Positions 14,496 through 17,774 of a DNA stretch of 17,774 nt are shown here, in pieces. The position numbers were made by a program, and so were the translations under genes. Position 1 is the first letter of the stretch, and every line of letters begins with the position of its first letter. The notes under the pieces were generated by a model. It was not told the origin of the DNA, searched no databases, and saw only the letters and a list, made by a program, of their open reading frames with translations. The DNA is from CAYJKB01 sp964370625 (lineage in GTDB: Bacteria > Bacillota > Clostridia > Oscillospirales > Butyricicoccaceae). The stretch lies in the NCBI GenBank assembly GCA_964370625.1, contig CAYJKB010000043.1, positions 1 through 17,774 of the forward strand. Reading direction: 5' to 3'.

Positions 14496-16379
14496 TTAAT
14501 CTTTTAAATCCATCGGAGTAAGTTTTAGGTAATCTTCAAGAGTACCATCATTTAGACAACATTCAATAATTTGTCTACCAAGTGGATCTAAGTCATCTGT
14601 TAAGAATTGGCTGATTTGTTCTTTGAAGAAATCAGTTAAAATTGCAGCACCTTTGTCATAGCCTTCAAATCCAAGTTTTGATTGGAATTCAGGACGCAAG
14701 AAAGTTTGACGAAGTAATTGACCATCAATTTTAAGGTCTGTTAATGAATAACCTAGAATCGGGCAACGAGCTGGAGCTAAATGTTTTTTACGAATTCTAG
14801 CACCACCATGACGAGCTAAGTATTCTCTTGCAATCCATTCGCCAGCAAATCCAACTTTATAAGCGCCGATATGTTGGTTAGGGATTAATACATGACGAGT
14901 ATTAGGGCTATCCATGATTTGTTTTAAAAGCAAATTCGCTTGAGTAACTTTTTTACCTGTAGCAAAAGGCCAGTAAGAACCAACGCCCTCGCTCATCATT
15001 CCGCCAGCATCAACAATACTAGGATTTTTATGTCCACGAGGTGATACTAATCTCCATAACCATGCAAGTGATGGAGGGATAATGTGTAACATACCCATAA
15101 TACCATAGTTTGGATTTTCTAAAGTTGATGGAGGCATACGAACACCAAAGCTTCTTACATCAACTTCAACTGAAGTATTTACAATATTTTTAATCATACG
15201 ACGAGGTACAATCGCACGTGGGTTAGGACAAGGTTTACCTGTTGAATCAATTGAATGTTCCCAAATTAGACAAGTTGCACCTGGAATTCCTTGCATATTA
15301 AGGAATAAAAGCGGCTCATCAGGGTGAATACAAATTTTTTCATATTGATAATCAGTTGCGTAATGCGTCATATGGTCCATACGTAAGAACCAGCCTTCTT
15401 CAGCATCAGCTACACAAAGTTTACCACTGTTATTTTGCATTTTAGGGTGACACATCGCCATGTCATCAGTTACAGGCTCTAGTGTACAAGTTTCTGTCAT
15501 ATTAATAAAATATTGCTCACCTGACATAATGTGTGTTGCAATTAACACAGTTTTATCTTCTTGGCGATGAATTTCTTCAAGCATTTCACTTTTACCACCA
15601 CCAGAAGCACCTTCATGCATGATTACAACTTCATTTTCATAAGGAGTAGTAATACGAACTACAGAAGCATGAGCAGTTACCCAGCCTTCGTTCTCACCAA
15701 TGTCAAGAAGTACAGAATAAACACCTTTTTTCGCTGATGGCCCTGGATATAGATTGTATGAAAATACTTCATGAACATCTTCTGTTCTATTATGAACAAC
15801 CACTTGTTTTCCATCAAAGTGAGTGTGTCTAAACGGTGGCGCTACATATACTATAGCACGTGGCGTAAAATTGCTATCAATATCATCAATAGATACAAAG
15901 CCTTGTAATTCTGCAAGCCCATAAGCAAAGAAAGCAGCATTCCCAGGGATAACAGCAAGTGCTGGATATCCATTTTGTGTTCCACCTGCTAAAAATGGCA
16001 TAACTATAAGGTCTTGACGAGAAATCCAATCAAAAGTTTGATTTCTTACATCTTCAAATTTATGGTTATATACTTCATCAAATCGAGGCTTGTCGGTATC
16101 CAAGTCATCACCAATTCTCATGCTGTCTGGGTCACGACGACGCATATAATCTTCCGGATAGTTTACAACTGCACCATTTTTACATCGAACAACATCTGCC
16201 TCTTTAACTGGCCATCTTCCAGGAACTTCATAATATACTTCAAAAGTATCGGCATTAGTTCCACCGAAAATTAAATTTCGAAGTTCGACTTTACTTTTAG
16301 GCACAATTACTTTTTTTGCCGTTTTCAACGCTGCGATAAGCTCAGAAGGTAAGTTTAATTTTTTTAATAATTGGTCCAT
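14496..16379 (-). CDS. DUF4914-like protein with HPr-kinase/PEPCK-type P-loop, function unknown
   Basis: A 627-residue soluble protein. It seems to match the uncharacterised DUF4914 family (recalled, not searched). Around the middle it carries G257-A-S-G-G-G-K263-S264-E265, closely like the GxSGxGKSE loop of HPr kinase and related to the GLSGTGKT loop of ATP-PEPCK. A VTDDMAM segment follows with D305-D306, a plausible metal-binding acid pair as in the PEPCK/HPrK superfamily. A later SEGVGSYWPFATGKKV stretch is also reminiscent of PEPCK. The N-terminal 250 residues have no motif I recognise. It is not a true PEPCK: the usual substrate motifs are not seen. Start ATG (16377-16379) is eight bases after GGAG. 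It is transcribed alone, with its own promoter and leader and a terminator shared with dCMP deaminase. Kinase or phosphotransferase activity is inferred only. Confidence 0.72.
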   Translation of the reverse strand: MDQLLKKLNLPSELIAALKTAKKVIVPKSKVELRNLIFGGTNADTFEVYYEVPGRWPVKEADVVRCKNGAVVNYPEDYMRRRDPDSMRIGDDLDTDKPRFDEVYNHKFEDVRNQTFDWISRQDLIVMPFLAGGTQNGYPALAVIPGNAAFFAYGLAELQGFVSIDDIDSNFTPRAIVYVAPPFRHTHFDGKQVVVHNRTEDVHEVFSYNLYPGPSAKKGVYSVLLDIGENEGWVTAHASVVRITTPYENEVVIMHEGASGGGKSEMLEEIHRQEDKTVLIATHIMSGEQYFINMTETCTLEPVTDDMAMCHPKMQNNSGKLCVADAEEGWFLRMDHMTHYATDYQYEKICIHPDEPLLFLNMQGIPGATCLIWEHSIDSTGKPCPNPRAIVPRRMIKNIVNTSVEVDVRSFGVRMPPSTLENPNYGIMGMLHIIPPSLAWLWRLVSPRGHKNPSIVDAGGMMSEGVGSYWPFATGKKVTQANLLLKQIMDSPNTRHVLIPNQHIGAYKVGFAGEWIAREYLARHGGARIRKKHLAPARCPILGYSLTDLKIDGQLLRQTFLRPEFQSKLGFEGYDKGAAILTDFFKEQISQFLTDDLDPLGRQIIECCLNDGTLEDYLKLTPMDLKD

Positions 16380-16429
16380 AGTTTAAGTCTCCATTTCTTA
16401 ATATTATATATTTTAATTATACACAAGTT

Positions 16430-16456
16430 TATCTATGTTCAAACTGATCATAGATA
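16430..16456. promoter_or_regulatory. Inverted repeat in the leader of the DUF4914-like gene
   Basis: TATCTATG (16430-16437) and CATAGATA (16449-16456) are perfect 8-bp inverted arms with an 11-bp spacer. They lie between the predicted promoter (16514-16542) and the start codon. The site could be a protein operator or a leader hairpin. A secondary TATAAT on the - strand (16416-16421), with TTGAAC (16437-16442) 15 bp away, overlaps it. Confidence 0.45.
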
Positions 16457-16513
16457 GTAAATAACTTCACAGAAAATCTTTGTCATTTATTTAACAAATT
16501 TCTCCTCACATAT

Positions 16514-16542
16514 AACATAGCACAAAAATTTATAAAAGTCAA
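16514..16542 (-). promoter_or_regulatory. Extended -10 promoter of the DUF4914-like gene
   Basis: On the - strand TTGACT (16542-16537) is followed after 17 bp by TATGTT (16519-16514), with the extended -10 element TGC directly before it. Transcription would begin near 16507, leaving a leader of about 130 nt before the start codon. The leader begins with a purine-rich GTGAGGAG at about 16507-16500 that resembles a ribosome site but has no sizeable reading frame behind it. Confidence 0.65.
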
Positions 16543-16558
16543 CATAAATTAAATAAAA

Positions 16559-16590
16559 AAATGCAAGTTTAAAATATAAAACTTGCATTT
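16559..16590 (-). terminator. Terminator of the phage-like - strand genes
   Basis: AAATGCAAGTTT (16559-16570) and AAACTTGCATTT (16579-16590) form a perfect 12-bp stem with an 8-nt loop. Read on the - strand it is followed by an uninterrupted T-run and T-rich tail (+ strand 16558 down to about 16542), so it ends the transcript of the 339-residue gene. A T-run also follows on the + strand (16594-16601), making it potentially bidirectional. Confidence 0.88.
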
Positions 16591-16613
16591 CTGATTTTTT
16601 TGTTAAATTATTA

Positions 16614-17633
16614 TCAATTGTAAATCTTTAATTTATCAAGATATAGCTTTGCTTCATCATAAGATTTATCTGCTGTTTTTGTGCCTGCTGGAATTCCTAA
16701 CACATTTGCATCAGATTCAAGAACTTCTCCAAAAACACGCCATCTTTCCATAGCAGAAGTATATGCATCTATGTTTTCTTGATAACTATTGAAGTAACTA
16801 TCTTGACTTACTCCATAATCAAACTCTGTTTTGCTCATTGTTTCTTTTCCATCAATTACACCAATAAGCTTTCCTTTTTCAAGTTCATATGCATTGTCTT
16901 CCTTATAAAAATCATACAAGGTATTGGCTTTTTCAAGTGCTAGCTTTGACATATTTTCAATGCTATCTTGCGTAAGGGCATAATCAATATCATTCGATGC
17001 CTCTCTGAGCTCACTTTTTGTCGATGCTCTACTTTGTTCAATGGAATTAATATCACTTTGTAAAGCACTATCAAGCATAGTTCTTGAACTTTCTCCATAA
17101 CCACTTGTAGCATCATTATATGCGCCACCAGATAATCCTAGAACTGCCAACTTTTCTTCGTTTCCTATAGCTGTAAGCCTTGCATTTGTTTGAGCTCTTG
17201 TCGCAGCTGTATCAAACTCACCGTCAGCTTCGGCTAAGCTATCATTTAATGCCTGTTTATTTCGTTCTCTAGCATCTTCTAATGCTTTTGATTGCATGTC
17301 TTCAAGCTCTTTATACATCTGTTCGACACTATAAATCATTGATGAATTGCTTCCACTAGAATATGAATTTGATTTCCCATAACTTCCACCACTGCTACTT
17401 GGTGTATAAACTTTGTTATATTCTTGTTTTTCACCACTCCAGTTTCCTGGTTGATAATCTTTTGTCCAAGTGCTAACTAGTTCATTTGATGGTACGCTCC
17501 CTTCTAGCCCATTTTTATCAATGTAATCTTGACGTTCTTTTAATAATTCTTCACGTTTTTCAGGGTCAGTTTCGTTTGCGATTTCTTTTGAAATATCACG
17601 TTTTGTGCTTGTGGTTTTAATGATACCTGCCAT
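16614..17633 (-). CDS. Hypothetical protein, phage-virion-like
   Basis: 339 residues with no enzyme motif that I recognise, no signal peptide and no membrane segment. Order: a charged N-terminus with an acidic/basic helix (ETDPEKREELLKERQDYIDK), a Ser/Gly/Tyr-rich low-complexity stretch at about 78-108, then a long Ala/Glu/Asp/Ser-rich helical region. Within it, the glycine island LGLSGGAYNDATSGYG is preceded and followed by helices full of Ala, Gln and Asn. This arrangement (helix, glycine island, helix) resembles structural or ejection proteins I associate with clostridial prophages; that is pattern memory, not a match. Start ATG (17631-17633) follows AGAGGTGA, and the upstream gene ends 12 bp before it, so the two are co-transcribed. 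Stop is TGA at 16614-16616. Confidence 0.75.
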   Translation of the reverse strand: MAGIIKTTSTKRDISKEIANETDPEKREELLKERQDYIDKNGLEGSVPSNELVSTWTKDYQPGNWSGEKQEYNKVYTPSSSGGSYGKSNSYSSGSNSSMIYSVEQMYKELEDMQSKALEDARERNKQALNDSLAEADGEFDTAATRAQTNARLTAIGNEEKLAVLGLSGGAYNDATSGYGESSRTMLDSALQSDINSIEQSRASTKSELREASNDIDYALTQDSIENMSKLALEKANTLYDFYKEDNAYELEKGKLIGVIDGKETMSKTEFDYGVSQDSYFNSYQENIDAYTSAMERWRVFGEVLESDANVLGIPAGTKTADKSYDEAKLYLDKLKIYN

Positions 17634-17645
17634 AATTTCACCTCT

Positions 17646-17774
17646 TTATCTAATTTGTGAACCATAAATATATTTAAGTATGATTGCTAAAATTCCAAAT
17701 GCCTCATCATTTCTATCATTTCCAACTATAATTTGAAAAAGTCTAACTCCTCTAATTCTTTGTTTATCACGATA
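17646..17774 (-). CDS. 3' end of an unidentified gene, cut by the window edge
   Basis: An open frame enters from the right edge and ends at TAA (17648-17646), giving 42 residues: a basic start (YRDKQRIRGVRLFQ), an acidic turn (GNDRNDEA) and a hydrophobic end (FGILAIILKYIYGSQIR). The 339-residue gene begins 12 bp later with its own AGAGGTGA ribosome site, so it looks like the same operon. I do not recognise the protein; the remainder lies outside the window. Confidence 0.55.
   Translation of the reverse strand, partial: YRDKQRIRGVRLFQIIVGNDRNDEAFGILAIILKYIYGSQIR

Noticed and set aside
14496..16379. Labelling the 627-residue protein as phosphoenolpyruvate carboxykinase
   Set aside because: Length and some segments are similar, but the P-loop is HPrK-like and the standard PEPCK substrate-binding motifs are not seen.
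16450..16510. Small leader peptide in the DUF4914-like leader (ATG ACA AAG ... TGA, 12 codons on the - strand)
   Set aside because: The only ribosome-site-like sequence is about 15 bases upstream, too far, and the peptide has no attenuation-type codon run.
1..17774. CRISPR arrays, tRNA/rRNA genes, insertion sequences, known riboswitches
   Set aside because: No regular direct repeats with spacers, no tRNA arms or rRNA segments, no transposase-like frames and no recognised riboswitch core were found on either strand.

Overview
The window is AT-rich DNA that looks like the chromosome of an anaerobic low-GC Firmicute (class Clostridia, possibly near Oscillospirales; inferred from gene order and protein style, not from a search). 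Support comes from strong AGGAGG-type ribosome sites, frequent TTG starts, short U-tailed terminators, and an rnfCDGEAB operon in the clostridial order.

Left part, + strand. Positions 75-3810 carry a housekeeping-type ABC-F ATPase, a membrane-anchored YdcF/DUF218 protein whose start lies inside the ABC-F gene, and prfA (release factor 1), closely packed as one unit. After a 200-bp gap, 4011-7850 carries a ZIP metal transporter, a Sua5-type threonylcarbamoyl-AMP synthase (tRNA t6A modification), coaE (last step of CoA synthesis) and an M18 zinc aminopeptidase. This unit ends at a strong terminator (7863-7897).

Middle part. A 380-bp AT-rich gap full of imperfect short repeats holds the promoter region of the rnf operon and an 8-bp inverted repeat at the expected transcription start. 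Positions 8280-13221 then encode all six Rnf subunits (C, D, G, E, A, B), the membrane ferredoxin:NAD+ oxidoreductase that couples electron flow to ion pumping. Its terminator hairpin also contains the ribosome-binding site of the next gene, a LolD/MacB-type ABC ATPase with no permease beside it, which is followed 2 bp later by a dCMP deaminase. A perfect 30-bp palindrome (14460-14489) acts as a terminator between converging genes.

Right part, - strand. A 627-residue protein with an HPr-kinase/PEPCK-like P-loop (probably the uncharacterised DUF4914 family) has its own extended -10 promoter and a leader of about 130 nt with an inverted repeat. Upstream of it, reading leftwards, are a 339-residue low-complexity/coiled protein with a phage-virion flavour and the end of another small gene. 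These may mark the edge of a prophage or phage remnant.

The best candidates for something new are the DUF4914-like kinase with its leader, and two unrelated genes (ZIP transporter and ABC ATPase) whose Shine-Dalgarno sequences are locked into the 3' arm of long bulged hairpins. No RNA genes, CRISPR arrays or insertion sequences were seen.
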